Translations under genes and position numbers: made by a program
The notes under the pieces: model-generated
The model's database searches: none
What the model saw: only the letters and a program-made list of their open reading frames with translations
Told to the model about the DNA's origin: nothing
Assembly (NCBI GenBank): GCA_013180625.2
Contig: SNVD02014552.1
Span: forward strand, 27,534 to 91,533
Direction of reading: 5' to 3'
DNA: 64,000 nt
Source: Boswellia sacra
Taxonomy: Eukaryota > Streptophyta > Magnoliopsida > Sapindales > Burseraceae
Shown: positions 12,401 through 24,743 of the stretch, piece after piece
How the letters are laid out: each line of letters opens with the position of its first letter
Numbering within the stretch: position 1 is the stretch's first letter

Positions 12401-13455
12401 TCTGAATTGTAATATTTGAAAACTAATAGTTTTACATATTTATCCCTATTACTATATATTATTTTCACTTTATGATTTTATTTTGCATGGTAAAAATATT
12501 TACATAGCAAAATTTATTGTATGAATTTAATTTATTTAAATGTATATAATTGAATAAAGAAGTTATTTTTTTTCTAAAAGAATTTGATATATGAATAAAT
12601 TAAATGACTATAAAATAATTTTAAAAATATATAGAGAATCATCACCTAAAAATTCAAAATAAATAATAATGTTCCAAAATCAAAAAATTAGGCTATGTAC
12701 AAATTGGTTATAAATAAATTTTATGAAGACATTTAAGAAAATTAGAGGAGTAACAAATGATTCAGACATAAAAGCTAAAATTTTTAGTTTTTTTCATTCA
12801 GATGAAAATGTCTTTGATTGAGGAGTCATTTTTTTCTGTTTAAAATTTGAATAGGTCTGAATTCGACTAAAATCCAAATAGATTTGAATATAAATGTCTG
12901 AATGATATTATTATTTTTTAATACATGATAATAAGTCTTAAGTTGATTGTTTTTAATAATTAAAAACATCTGAAAGCTATTAATTTGACATATATACTGT
13001 TATTTAGTATTATATGTATTGTAAATTATATATGTTATATAAACATTTGTAAATAATCAATACAAACAAAATCAAAATTAAAATACTATAGTGCAAAAAA
13101 AATTAAATTGTTAATAAATGTTGTTGGTATGTGTTGCAATTGCTCAAGAGTTCAAAGAAAGAAAAAAGGTCGTCCCAAGATTTAACATAATAGGAATTAA
13201 ATAAAACTTTTAAGGATATTTTAAAACATAAAAAATAGGCAATCTATTTAGATCTTTTTTCACTAAGATAAAAGCTAGAAAATATTACTTTTTCTATTAA
13301 GATATTTTTATCTAAGAAAAAGTATTCAGTCCCAAAAACAATTGAGTAAAGAAGTCTGAAGTCTGAGATTCAGTAGAATTCAGACTTCACATGGAAAAAC
13401 AATCAGCCCCTAAGTTTTAAGACTTAAGTAATATATATATATATATATATATAAA

Positions 13456-13643
13456 ACATCATGAAAACTTTTTGAAGTATAGGAATACGTTAAATTCAGT
13501 CTTTAGACTAAAAAATAGTTAGCTTCTTTGGTGATGAGACATATAGATACAAACAAACATCGTGAAAACTTTTTAAGTCCGAGAAAACGTTAAATTCAAT
13601 CTTTAGACTAAAAAACAATTAACTTCTTTGGTGATGAGACATT
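13456..13643 (+). repeat. Tandem duplication, 102-bp period, two copies
   Basis: Unit 1 begins 'acatcatgaaaac' at 13,456 and unit 2 begins 'acatcgtgaaaac' at 13,558. Both contain 'aaattcagtctttagact' (one mismatch in unit 2) and end 'ttctttggtgatgagacat'. Neither unit encodes anything obvious. Confidence 0.85.
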
Positions 13644-15131
13644 GGAAGTGTCCTCTTAAATGTGCATCATAAGAAAACAACTTAGACCTTTAGTTTTATG
13701 CGAATCAAGGAGCATGGACAGACTCTCCAATTTTTTCAAGAATTTTTTGATGATTTGAGATTTTTTTTTGTCCATAACTTGCATTTAAGGAATGATGAAA
13801 TCTATTATGCCAATACATTAACTTGGGCCTTTTTAAAAACCAATAATAAGGCTTTCCCCAATGAATTATTGCAATATCTATAACATAAGCCACAAACTCT
13901 ATTAAATGTTTAGTATGCAAGATACCTACAAAGATACTAAGATTTATTTCAAGTAGAAACAAAACAGGAACTTTGAAATCAGAAGTAACACAAGAAACAC
14001 GCGATTTTCATTAGATCTAACAAATTGGGAAATCTGTCTACAACTAATATGAGTTGAGTGTTAATCATCCACCAATCAAGCCATGTGATTGCAAAGAGCC
14101 ATCGATCAATCAAAAGTTTTTTCCAAAACAATATTCAAGAATTGAAGTGCAAAATTTTCATAATCAAATTGAGTCAAGAAAAGAGTTTTTTTTTTAGTAT
14201 TATTTTATGTGAATCTAACAGGACCATTTATGTTTGTCTAGGTTAGGCCCCAACTAGGGGTAAGTCGAAAGCCAATTAAAGGTAGAATTTTTAAATATTC
14301 ACCAAAACGGCACAAACTAGAATCTTGATGCATTTGAATGCACCAATAAGGCAGAGGCCCCTCAATAACTTGGGCTATCCCTTGAGGGCTATCTTTTTAT
14401 CTTTCTTTTAAACTAAACTTTTAATTTCTAGTTGCACAAATATATCCCAACTTTGTAATGAATTTTTAAAAAAACTGAAAAATAGATTCATTTATTGAAT
14501 CTACAACCAAATAATGGATGTGATTTCATTATAATTAATCCTTCTTCAAGTAATAAAAAAATAAAAATAAAACGACGACCAAGTTACTTCCTTTGGCACC
14601 ATCTACACAAGTCAGCGGGCTATAGTCTCCACCTTCACAAAAGCAGTCTAATACCTGAATTAGTAAAACCACCTCTAATTACCACTGCTGCTTCTCACGA
14701 AAACCATAGCCTTGCAGTTTAAAAAAAAAAAAAAAGCTTATGTAGGGATTATTAGAAGATTGAAATGGGGGTCTTCTGGATCTTGACTCATTGGGATCTT
14801 AGATCATCTCGGATGCTAGCCTTCAACGAAGTAGTTCAGTGCAGTGTTATAAGGACCAAACTCCAAGATATTATGTAAATTATACCAACACTGAATTGTT
14901 ATCTTTCAATATTGACCTTTTTATCTATTCTTGCCAATGCGCCTTGGGTACTGCCGTAAATCCGAATATTGTTAATGAGTTAATATTATTTACTACTTTT
15001 ATGATTTGTTTTAATATAAAATCAAAATTAAGTTTTGAAAAATCAAATTAGTTGATGCTTCATAAAATCTTTATCAAGATCCTTGTTAATTAATAGATCC
15101 TGTTGACACTTTTACTAGAAGAGAAAGATAA

Positions 15132-15691
15132 TGTTATGCACAAGCGGAAGCGATAACCAACAGAACAACCAAATGCACAACCACAACTATGCCAGATAAT
15201 TGAATATAATAGTAATTAAAGAGGCAACCAATCAACCATAATGCAGAAATAGAATACACACCAGGATTTAACGAGGTTCGGTATTAGTACCTACGTCCTC
15301 GGGCGCCGCTGAAGAAACTTTCCACTATCTTCAAAGAGAATTACAAACTTTTGGGCTACAATACAAATACCACAACTATTGGGCCAAACTGTAATTACCC
15401 AAATAGTTGGGCCAAACTGTAATTACCCAAACAATTGGGTAATACTACAAATACCCAAAACAAAGGGGGGGAAAAGCAAATATTACAAACTTTAAGGTCC
15501 TTAATGAAAGGCCCTTAAACTATGAGGTCTTATATGGGAGACCTTACAAATATAGGGGGGTGAAAGATATTTCACTTGGGACACAAAATAATTTCTCATA
15601 TGGCTTATTTTATAAGAGCCATATGAAACCCACACTTCACAAGTTACCGATGTGGGATCCTAAAAATTGCATATGAGCCAAATAATTAACA
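15132..15691 (-). repeat. 3' LTR of copia-2
   Basis: On the plus strand it begins 'tgttatgcacaagcggaag' and ends 'aataattaaca'. Adjacent to its right is 'aatctccaccttgg', the complement of the polypurine tract. Confidence 0.93.
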
Positions 15692-15792
15692 AATCTCCAC
15701 CTTGGCGAATATGCCGACTCACCACAAAACTCTTCTTTTTCTCATATTCTCTATCACAACTGCAACGCCTCCAAATGCGCCCAATGGCGCGG

Positions 15793-18700
15793 TCAAACAG
15801 GCACAATGTTGATCAAGTCCAAACAATGACTGAACTTGATCGCTGTCACAACCTTAGTCAACATATCTGCGGGATTCTCGGCAGTCTTAATCTTCTGAAG
15901 TAAGATTCTTCCTTCATCAATGATTTCCCGCACAAAATGATACCGAACATCAATATGCTTTGTACGAACATAGAACACTAGATTCTTCGCTAAATGAATA
16001 GCACTCTGACTGTCAGAATAAAGAGTGATCTTCTTCTGCCCAATTCCCAATTCATTCAGCAATCCCTATAACCAAATAGCTTCCTTCACAGCCTCTGTCA
16101 TAGCCATATACTCTGCCTCCGTAGTAGACAAAGCCACTGTAGACTGCAAAGTATACTTCCAACTCACTGGTGCTTTTGCAAGAGTAAACACATAATCGGT
16201 TGTCGACCGACGTTTATCCAAATCACCAGCATAATCTGAATCAACATAACCAATAGCATACTGACCACATGTATCATCTCTCTCAAAGACTAAGCCAACA
16301 TCCACGGTTTTCAACAAATACCATAGAATCCATTTCACTGCTTGCCAATGTCCTTTACCAGGATCATGCATATACCTGCTCACAACTCTAACTGCATGTG
16401 AAATGTCGGGTCTCGTACACACCATAGCATACATCAGGCTACCAACTGCATTAGCATATGGAACTCGAGACATATACTCTCGTTCCTCATCTGTACTAGG
16501 AGACAAAGATGCACTGAGCTTCATATGAGGAGCAAGTGGGGTACTTACAGGTTTTGACTGTTCTGTAATGCCAAACCGCTGTAATACTTTCTTCAGATAC
16601 TGCTTCTGAGTCAAACAAATCTTGCTTCTCCCTCTATCTCTGCTAATCTCCATGCCTAGTATCTTCTTAGCTTCTTCCCAAATCTTTCATCTCAAACTCT
16701 CGATTCAACTGAGTCTTCAACTTTGCAATTTCTTCGACATTCGTCGAAGCTATCAACATATCATCAACATACAAGAGTAGATAAATGAAAGAACCATCAT
16801 GTAGCCTCCGAAAATACACACAATTATCAAATTTGCTTCTTGTGTACCTCTGACCCATCATAAACCGATCAAATCGCTTGTACCACTGTCTGGGAGATTG
16901 CTTCAAACCATAAAGCGATCTTTTCAGTTTGCAAACCAAATTTTCCTTACCAGCAACTTTGAATCCCTCTGGCTGAGTCATATAGATTTCCTCTTCCAAG
17001 TCACCATGTAAAAATGCAGTTTTTACATCAATTGAACTAGTTCCATATTCATCTGAGCTACCAAGGCCAACAAAATTCTAATAGAAGAATGTTTCACAAC
17101 TGGAGAAAATACCTCATTGTAGTCAATTCCTTCCCTCTGAGCGTAGCCTTTAGCCACCAACCTTGCCTTGTAGCGGACGTCATTCTTGTCAGGAAATCCA
17201 TCTTTCTTTGCATATACCCATTTGCACCCAATTGCCTTTTTACCCTTCGGTAGTTGAGCTAGCTCCTAAGTTTCATTCTTCTGAAGAGACTGCATCTCTT
17301 CACTCATAGCTGTCTTCCACTGATCAACTTCAGAACATCTGACTGCCTCTCTATAAGTGGAAGGAACATCAGCATCTACAATTGGAAGTGCATAGGCCAC
17401 CATATCAGCAAATCGAGCAGGTCTGCGAATCTCACGTCTTGGCCTATCAACTGCAATAGATTCTTGTTGCTGTTGAGGTTCCTGAGTAGAACCCTCACCA
17501 TCATCTCCCAAATCCTTCTCTGTCATAGGAGTATCAACATCTGTCTCAACAGATCTAACTGGGTTCAATGTCGTCGTTTCTCCACCTGCTGCTGAGTATG
17601 CTCCACCTGCTGTGGAGTACCATCACCTTTGTCTGGTTTTCTGATTTCTTCAACATTGAAGACTCATCAAATGTCACATCTCTGCTGGATATAATCTTCC
17701 TCGAACTAGGACACCAAAGACGATATCCTTTTACTCCAGAAGCAAATCCCAAGAAAATCGCTTTCTTGGCTCTAGGATCCAGCTTAGATTCTTTCACATG
17801 ATAATATGCAGTAGAACCAAAAACATGTAAAGAGTCATAATCAGAAACAGGTTGTCCAGACCATACCTTCAATGGAGTTCTATCACCAATAGCAGCTGAT
17901 GGTAGACGATTAATGAGATGACATGCATAAGTCACAGCCTCAGTCCAAAATTCTTTGCCCAACCCAGCATTGGACAACATACACCGAACTTTCTCCAGCA
18001 ATGTCGGGTTCATGCGTTCTGTCACCCCATTCTGCTGCGGTGTACCTTTAACAGTAAAATGACGTACAATACCTTCATCTTGACACAATTTCAAAAACTG
18101 ATCACTGCAATACTCACCACCATTATCTGTTCTGAGATGCTTGATCTTCTTGCCAGTCTGTGTCTCAATCATCTTTTTCCATTTAAGGAAAGCACGAAGT
18201 ACATCATCTTTTGATTTCAAACAGTACACCCAAGTTCTTCTGGAAAAGTCATCAACAAAAGTAACAAAGTAGTGCCTACCTCCCATAGATGCAGTTTTAG
18301 TAGGTCCCCACACATCTGAGTGAACATAATCAAGAATACCCTTGGTATTATGAATAGCGGTGCCAAATTTCACTCTCTTCTGCTTTCCCAGAACACAATG
18401 CTCACAGAAATCCAGCTTGCAGGTCTTTGCACCTTTCAATAAGCCTCGTTTCACCAAACTGAATAAGGCTTTCTCACCTGCATGTCCCAAACGCATATGC
18501 CACAGTCTCGTGATCTCTGAATCTGCATCATTATCAGAAACCATAGCAGCTGATCCAATAACCGTATTACCATTATAGTAATACAAGTTGTTCCTCCTAG
18601 TGCCTTTCAATACCACAAGAGCGCCTGAAGTGACCCTCAGAATACCATCTCGAGTAGATATACCAAAGCCTTTAGATTCTAAGGCTCCCAAAGAGATGAG

Positions 18701-19783
18701 ATTCTTCTTCAACTTCGATACATATCGAACATCTGTCAGAACTCTAGTCAGTCCATCATGATTCCTCAAACGGATCAAACCTATCCTAGCAGTATGGCAA
18801 ATATCATCATTGCCCATATACACAACTCCACAATCAAGCTCCTCAAACTGAAACCAATCCCGATGTGGACACATATTATAAGTACAACCCAAATCCATAA
18901 TCCACTCATCAGAACCAGAAGTGGATAGGTGACCAGCTAGACATATATCTGACTCACTATCATCCTCACGCTTAACAACACATGCATCAGAAACAGCCTT
19001 GCCCTTATCTTTCTTTTTCAACTTAGGACAATCTTTCTTCCAATGCCCTTTCTCACGACAAAAGGCACACTCATCTTTTCCTAATCTACCCCTCGACAAA
19101 GATTTTCCCCTTTTTCCTGGTTTCCTACTATGACTACGCCCTCTCACTGTCAATGCATCTACTGACTCATCCCTATGTTCCCTTTGATCTTTCTTACGAA
19201 TTTCATAATTCAACAAAGCAGAACAAACTTCTTCAAAAGACAGTTTATCTTTCCCATGGATAAGAGTAATGCACAAATGATCTAATTCATCCGGAAGTGA
19301 GCCAATCAATAGCATAGCCTTAATTTCATCTTTGAATGTTTCATCTAAGTTTAACAAATCAGCAATTAACTTATTAAACTCATCAATATGAGAACTGATG
19401 CTCGTACCTGGTTTCAACTGGAGACGGAACAATCTCTTCAATAGATACAGCCGATTCTCATTGCTTTTCTTCATATATTTGTTTTCCAGCACCTTCCACA
19501 ATTTGTTTGCAGATGTCTCCTTAGTGAACGGATACTTTTGTTCTCTACACAAGCAAGAGCGAATCAACCCACAAGCTTTTATATTAAGCCTGTCCAAATC
19601 TCTTGCACTGATATCTTCTGGTTTTGTTTCTTCTAGAACAATATCCAAATCCTGCTGATACAACCCGTCCAACACCTCAATCTGCCATAAGCCAAAATTA
19701 TTTCGGCCATCAAATTTTTCAACATCTATTTTTGCATTTGTCACAGTCACTGTCTTCTCAGATACAGTAGACGATGAAGCCAT
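15793..19783 (-). pseudogene. copia-2 gag-pol polyprotein, broken
   Basis: Translation would begin at 19,783. Gag and a CCHC knuckle (CAFCREKGHWKKDC) are followed by protease DLGCTYNM, where the catalytic DSG has become DLG, then GAG-pre-integrase, integrase with RTDNGGEY near 18,130, RT with YVDDM near 16,765, and RNase H (LSTTEAEY). The longest intact stretch is 742 codons (17,555-19,783). Breaks are a frameshift at 17,555-17,568, a Trp-to-TAG stop near 17,265, frameshifts near 17,040 and 16,660, and a stop near 16,066. Family membership is certain; function is lost. Confidence 0.93.
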
Positions 19784-19934
19784 TACAACCTCTCACAAAT
19801 AAGCTCGATACACAAATCACCAATAACCAAGCTCCAAACAAACTATTATATTCAATAACTAGCAATCCAAAATCAACAGCCCAGAACAGTAGTAAGTGCT
19901 TCAATGAAATAGCTACTAACTACCCAAAACCTTC

Positions 19935-19947
19935 GGCTCTGATACCA
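19935..19947 (-). other. Primer-binding site of copia-2 (tRNA-iMet)
   Basis: The plus strand reads 'ggctctgatacca', the complement of TGGTATCAGAGCC, two bases inside the 5' LTR. Confidence 0.9.
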
Positions 19948-19949
19948 AT

Positions 19950-20478
19950 TGTTATGCACAAGCGGAAGCGATAACCAAAAGAACAACCCAAATGCACAAC
20001 ACAAACTATGCTAGATAATTGAACCATAACGCAGAAATAGAATACACACCAGGATTTAACGAGGTTCGGTATTAGTACCTACGTCCTCGGGCGCCGCTGA
20101 AGAAACTTTCCACTATCTTCAAAGAGAATTACAAACTTTTGGGTTACAATACAAATACCACAACTATTAGGCCAAACTGTAATTACCCAAATAGTTTGGC
20201 CAAACTGTAATTACCCAAACAATTGGGCAATACTACAAATACCCAAAACAAAGGAGGGGAAAAGCAAATATTACAAACTTTAAGGTCCTTAAAAAAGGCC
20301 CTTAAACTATGAGGTCTTATATGGGAGACCTTACAAATATAGGGGGGTGAAGGATATTTCACTTGGGACACAAAATAATTTCCCATATGGCTTATTTTAT
20401 AAGAGCCATATGAAACCCACACTTCACAAGTTACTGATGTGGGATCCTAAAAATTGCATATGAGCCAAATAATTAACA
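19950..20478 (-). repeat. 5' LTR of copia-2
   Basis: A copy of 15,132-15,691 with a 31-bp internal deletion and scattered substitutions; it ends 'aataattaaca'. Confidence 0.93.
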
Positions 20479-20483
20479 GATAA

Positions 20484-21036
20484 AACTTGAATTTTATGTC
20501 AAATAGTCATTATTGTGAACAAAATTCCTTGGCAATGTGAATAAAAAAAATAGTGATCCAAATCCCTTTTTTCTTTAAAAAAAAAAATTCATGACTATCG
20601 TTGTTAGATGTTAGCTACTTGTCTAGGCCTTCTCATTAACCGGTGACATAGCGTGGCAAGGCCAGTAGTAGCCTTCTTGACCTGCATCGGTCATGCGAAG
20701 CCATATCATGCCAGTTGCATAGGCCACTAGCCATCCTCACGCTAGGGTTGGCAACTTGCCCTGAATAAGGCCTATAAAAATTCTTCGATTTAGAAATAAA
20801 ATAAATTAATAATTTTATATATAAGATTAAGTTATACAACCTAAAAAAGAAAATTTAACCTATCATAATAAGATCATTGAATTTGATTTTTACTTCATTT
20901 ATTAACAAGTAATCTTTAATTTATTTTAATTTTTATGGATTTGTGCTACGTTGAAGTATATGAATTAAATTGTATAACTTGGTTATACATATAATATTCC
21001 TCATAATGAATTAATAATTTTATATCTTAGGTTAAA
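20484..21036. other. Intergenic, no gene seen
   Basis: AT-rich, with a more GC-rich patch at about 20,640-20,765 that matches nothing I recognise. Confidence 0.5.
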
Positions 21037-23026
21037 TTAATGCGATTTAAACTTAATTAATTCTTCAATCAAAGCATTCAAATCCGAGTAAGACGAACCT
21101 CGTTTATCAACAGCTCCCCTTGCCTTCTGCCAAGTGCCTTGGCTTTGCTTCTCATTTCCTCCGACTTATCACCCACCATTACCTCTTTTACTGCCTTCTC
21201 GACTGCTTCTCTCTTCATAAGATCTCCCACAACTTTAGACCATTAATTCTGAATACCAACAGCAACACCTATTTCAAGAACTTGAGTCACTGACTTTTCA
21301 TTGTAAAACTGCTCGGCTAAAACTGGCCAGGTGACCATTGGCACGCCAGCGGTCACCCGTTCAAGAGTTGAATTCCAACCACAATGTGTCACTAATCCTC
21401 CCACTGCTTCGTGATCAACACTTGTGGTGCCTATCCTCTTATAATTAGTCCTCTGCCTTCCATTCTCTTCTCAAATCCGTCAGCCAACCAGTCTTCTTTT
21501 TCCTCTTCACTATTCTTGTCTTTCCTAACAACCCATATGAATTGCCGCACTGAAGCTTCAAGTCCAATAGCAATCTCCATCAGTTGGGCAAAAGCGAAGT
21601 TGGCCAAACTCCCAAAACATATGTAAATAACTGAATTAGGTTTCTTTGAATTCAGCCATTTCAAGCAGCCATCTTCATCAATGGAGGCTTGCTTTCCCCT
21701 CAAAGCTTTATCTTCAACATTCCTCTTGCATAACGAAACAGGGCCAATATGCCATGCCTATTGAGTTTGTGGCTCATATGCTAATGGGAGGAATCCCACA
21801 TTGATTAAGTAAATATGGGTCTCATATGGGCTTATAAAAGAAGCCCTATGGGAGATATTTAAGTATCCCATTGGAAATTCTCCTCTACCCTCTATATTTA
21901 TAAGGTCTTACATATAAGACTCCATAGTTCAAGGGTCTTTCATTAAGGACCTTAAAGTTTGTAATATTTACTTTTTCCTCATTTGATTTTGGGTATTTGT
22001 AGTATTGCTCAATTGTTTGGATAATTACAGTTTGGCCCAACTATTCGGGTAATTGCAGTTTGACTCAATAGTTGTGGTATTTGTATTGTGGCCCAAAAGT
22101 TTGTAATTCTCTTTGAAGATAGTGGAAGGTTTCTTCAGCGGCGCCTGAGGACGTAGGTATTTATACCGAACCTCGTTAAATCTTGGTGTTCTTTCTATTT
22201 TGCATTGTTGGTTGATTGGTTGCCTCTTTAATTTCTATTATATTCTTAGTTTCTATTATATTCAATTATCTAGGATATTTTGTGGTTGTGCATTTTGGTT
22301 GTTTTGTTGCTTTCGCTTCCGGTCTGCGCAACAATGCCCTCCTTCCCATGACATTCCTATAATGATCAACAAAAGCATGCTCAAGTTCGTAAAAGCTATT
22401 GACAATGACACCAAAGCTTTTTAATTCTGAATCCCTATATTCATTACATCACTTTCAGCATCTTGTTTCTTGTAGACTTGATATCCCCAGGAAGTTTAGC
22501 CACCAGAAATGGTTCCGACTCTGTTAAAACCTTCGTGTGTGGTTGATATTGCGGTATGCATGCTGATGTACACAAAGAAAAGAAACAAGTACCATGAAAC
22601 AACAGCCTGGGAATCCCAAATTTGGCTGCAGCATCAGTGGCCCAAGGAAAGAACATGTCCTCCACCAAGCAATCTGGTTTACATTCTTCGCGAAAGCAGC
22701 TCAAGCGGCTCTCGGAGCATGGCTGCGGCCATAAAAAGCTTCATCACGAGTAGTAGTAGTCACGTCAAGATTTTCATATCCCTCAGGCAAACCGACCTCG
22801 GCAGAAGGGAATTTGATGATCTTGATATCAATATCGATATCCAAACGCTTGCTTCACTTGATTGTTTTGAGATGAGAGGTGCACTGTCCGGAGTGGTGAT
22901 TATGATGGTTTTAACCCCTCGTGTTCCGAACAGCTTGGCCATGTCGACAACTGGTATCAAATGACCACGAGCCTGAAATGGAAAAAAGAAAATGCGAAGC
23001 TGAGGAATTTCACTACCCATATTCAC
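21037..23026 (-). pseudogene. UGT73-family glycosyltransferase pseudogene (UGT2)
   Basis: Homology to the neighbouring UGT genes runs from the MNMGSEIPQL-like N-terminus (23,026) to a C-terminus ending at the stop at 21,037-21,039. It is broken by a frameshift near residue 54, frameshifts and a small deletion around 22,690-22,760, loss of a segment near 22,430, an insertion making a stop near 21,243, small deletions near 21,118 and 21,410, and a complete solo LTR at 21,759-22,333. Part of the PSPG box is still readable ([15 protein letters not shown] region near 21,370). It cannot encode an enzyme. The upstream flank was not matched to another promoter. Confidence 0.93.
21759..22333 (-). mobile_element. 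Solo LTR of the copia-2 family inside UGT2
   Basis: A 575-bp stretch is the reverse complement of the copia-2 LTR as written at 15,132-15,691, with substitutions. It is flanked by a perfect 5-bp TSD 'atgcc' at 21,754-21,758 and 22,334-22,338. Removing the LTR and one repeat restores the UGT sequence 'gccatgccctccttccc' seen in UGT1. The terminal dinucleotides read TG and TA, so one end has mutated. Internal LTR-LTR recombination of a full element is the usual origin. Confidence 0.93.
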
Positions 23027-24096
23027 TTGCGAGTCAAGCTAGACTAGAACAAAGCACACAACACAAGCAAGAAGATGAAGAAACGAAGAAGATATTACTT
23101 GGGATGCTTCGAACTGTCCTAGTTTCTCGGAATACAATAATAATGTGAAGTAGAAAATTTCTAAACTCTTTTTCTTATTTCTTCTTAATTGAAATTGATA
23201 AATTATAGGACTTGTATAAGAAACTCTTTGTAACCGACTCAAACTATAAAAACTATGAATATTAAACTAAGAAAAACTATTAAACCTAATTCAAAACTAA
23301 TTAGAAATACTAATCTTACTCTTAAACATTTATAATTTCTAAACTAATTAAGAGCTATTAACACAAATCCTATTTTAACATGAACTTCGATTCTAATCTA
23401 ATTCTTTTAGTTTTTGTCCGAGTGTCCAACATAGAAGCCTCCATTAAGCACGTCTTTGAATAGAAGGATTGACCATCCATGTTGGCATGATTAATGGCCT
23501 TCATTGCACGTCTCTGAGAACCCACTTCGTCATCGTTTCTTCCCTCTTGAACCTCCATTGACGTACTTTTTGCTGGGAGAAGAAATACGGGTAAATGTAA
23601 AGTCAAATTTTAGAATCTACTTGAATTTTAATCAAACCTTCTTTTATCAGTTAGAGAAAATCTTTTTTTTTAATACACTAATCATGTGTCTAGTTATTGA
23701 GTAAGGATTGCTCGAAGATCCATTGGTGCACTATGCTTATAGATTATTGTCAAATAAACGTCAAACAAATCATCGAACAAGTTGTCATGAAATTGACAAG
23801 TAGGAGTTAAATTAATTTATATGTACTACTAATAATTTCTTGTTTATCTTATAATATGCTTTTAATAATTTTAGTTTATAGAAATTTTGTTATTATTTTT
23901 TCAATTTTAATTAAATAAGATTCAAATTTTAATAAGTAAATTAAGGAAATTGGGGGCATTATTGTCTTTATATGTAATGGATCTTTTGAATTAAGAGGAT
24001 TTATTTTATTTAATGAAAACAATGGATTTATTTGTACTTTCATTAAAACTTAATCATTTACCCGGTACAAATTTATAAAGTACAATTAATAAGCAT
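23027..24096. other. Intergenic, 5' flank of UGT2
   Basis: The first 60-80 bases match the UGT 5' leader ('gcacacaacacaagcaa'). Beyond that the DNA is AT-rich with no gene or delimited repeat I can support. Confidence 0.5.
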
Positions 24097-24327
24097 GGGA
24101 ATGGTTATGGTAAACTTGCTGTGTCGTACAATAAGTTTTAAAATTTATAAAAAATAGTGTAAAAATTATAAATATTTATATAAAAATCGCAAGTGTGTAA
24201 AAAATTATAAATAAAATAATAAAATTTTATTTACGATTTGTATATAACTATTTACAATTTTTACACTTTTTTTATAATTTTTACAAAATTTACTGTATGG
24301 TACAACAAGTATACCATAGCCAGACCC
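24097..24327. mobile_element. Mutator-like MITE (231 bp, 9-bp TSD)
   Basis: The left end starts 'gggaatggttatggtaaac'. The right end, read in reverse complement, starts 'gggtctggctatggtatac'. The inverted repeats then continue past 'taaaaattat'. The flanks are 'aataagcat' (24,088-24,096) and 'aataaacat' (24,328-24,336), a 9-bp target duplication with one mismatch. The length, long inverted repeats and 9-bp duplication fit a non-autonomous Mutator-like element. There is no coding capacity. Confidence 0.8.
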
Positions 24328-24743
24328 AATAAACATTCATGGTTTGACCCTTTAAAGTCCTAATATATACTACGCTTTCTGAACTATTTTACTGGCATTC
24401 ACCCCTTAGTTTTTCTGCCATTAGTTGAAAATATTGTACTACATAGATTTATCAAATCACCCGAATGACTAATGAGACTACTCAAATTCAAGCTTGCATC
24501 GAGGTATTTAAGCCTGATTAGACCTGATTAGGAGTAAAATGTCAACATCTTGGTCTTTAAATAGAAGAGAGTTAGGTATATTTTGACATTCAATAAGTAA
24601 ATTAATAAAGCGAAGAAAACTTAATTATACAATATCTTATTTGCCACATGTCACAAACAATGTTTTAAAAAACTTGGGCATAAAAACAAAACAAAGACAA
24701 CACATTGAAACTTATTTAACTTGGGCTACATGTACTATGTAGT
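24328..24743. other. 3' flank of UGT3
   Basis: No gene. From about 24,515 it aligns to positions 1-1,069 and represents the empty site for the 164-913 insertion. Confidence 0.6.

Larger units (their letters stand above)
11497..15126. other. Intergenic AT-rich DNA, no confident gene
   Basis: A 112-codon minus-strand frame at 11,643-11,981 has a charged, coiled-coil-like middle but matches nothing I recognise. At 12,290-12,360 and 12,840-12,910, related stretches containing 'tctgaatgatat' recur. With 'gaagtctgaagtctgag' near 13,350 they look like ends of degraded hAT-type elements, but I could not pair them. The rest is unassigned. Confidence 0.5.
15132..20478 (-). mobile_element. Ty1/copia LTR retrotransposon copia-2 (complete, inactive)
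   Basis: A minus-strand element of 5,347 bp with a perfect TSD 'gataa' (15,127-15,131 and 20,479-20,483). LTRs are 560 bp (left, the 3' LTR) and 529 bp (right, the 5' LTR); the difference is one 31-bp gap near 20,015. The primer-binding site is at 19,935-19,947 and a purine tract lies just right of 15,691. gag-pol reads right to left and is broken in at least five places. A solo LTR of the same family lies 1.3 kb away inside the UGT2 pseudogene. Confidence 0.95.

Noticed and set aside
14495..15051. Two open frames of 75 and 70 codons
   Set aside because: Low-complexity translation and no family signature; consistent with chance open frames.
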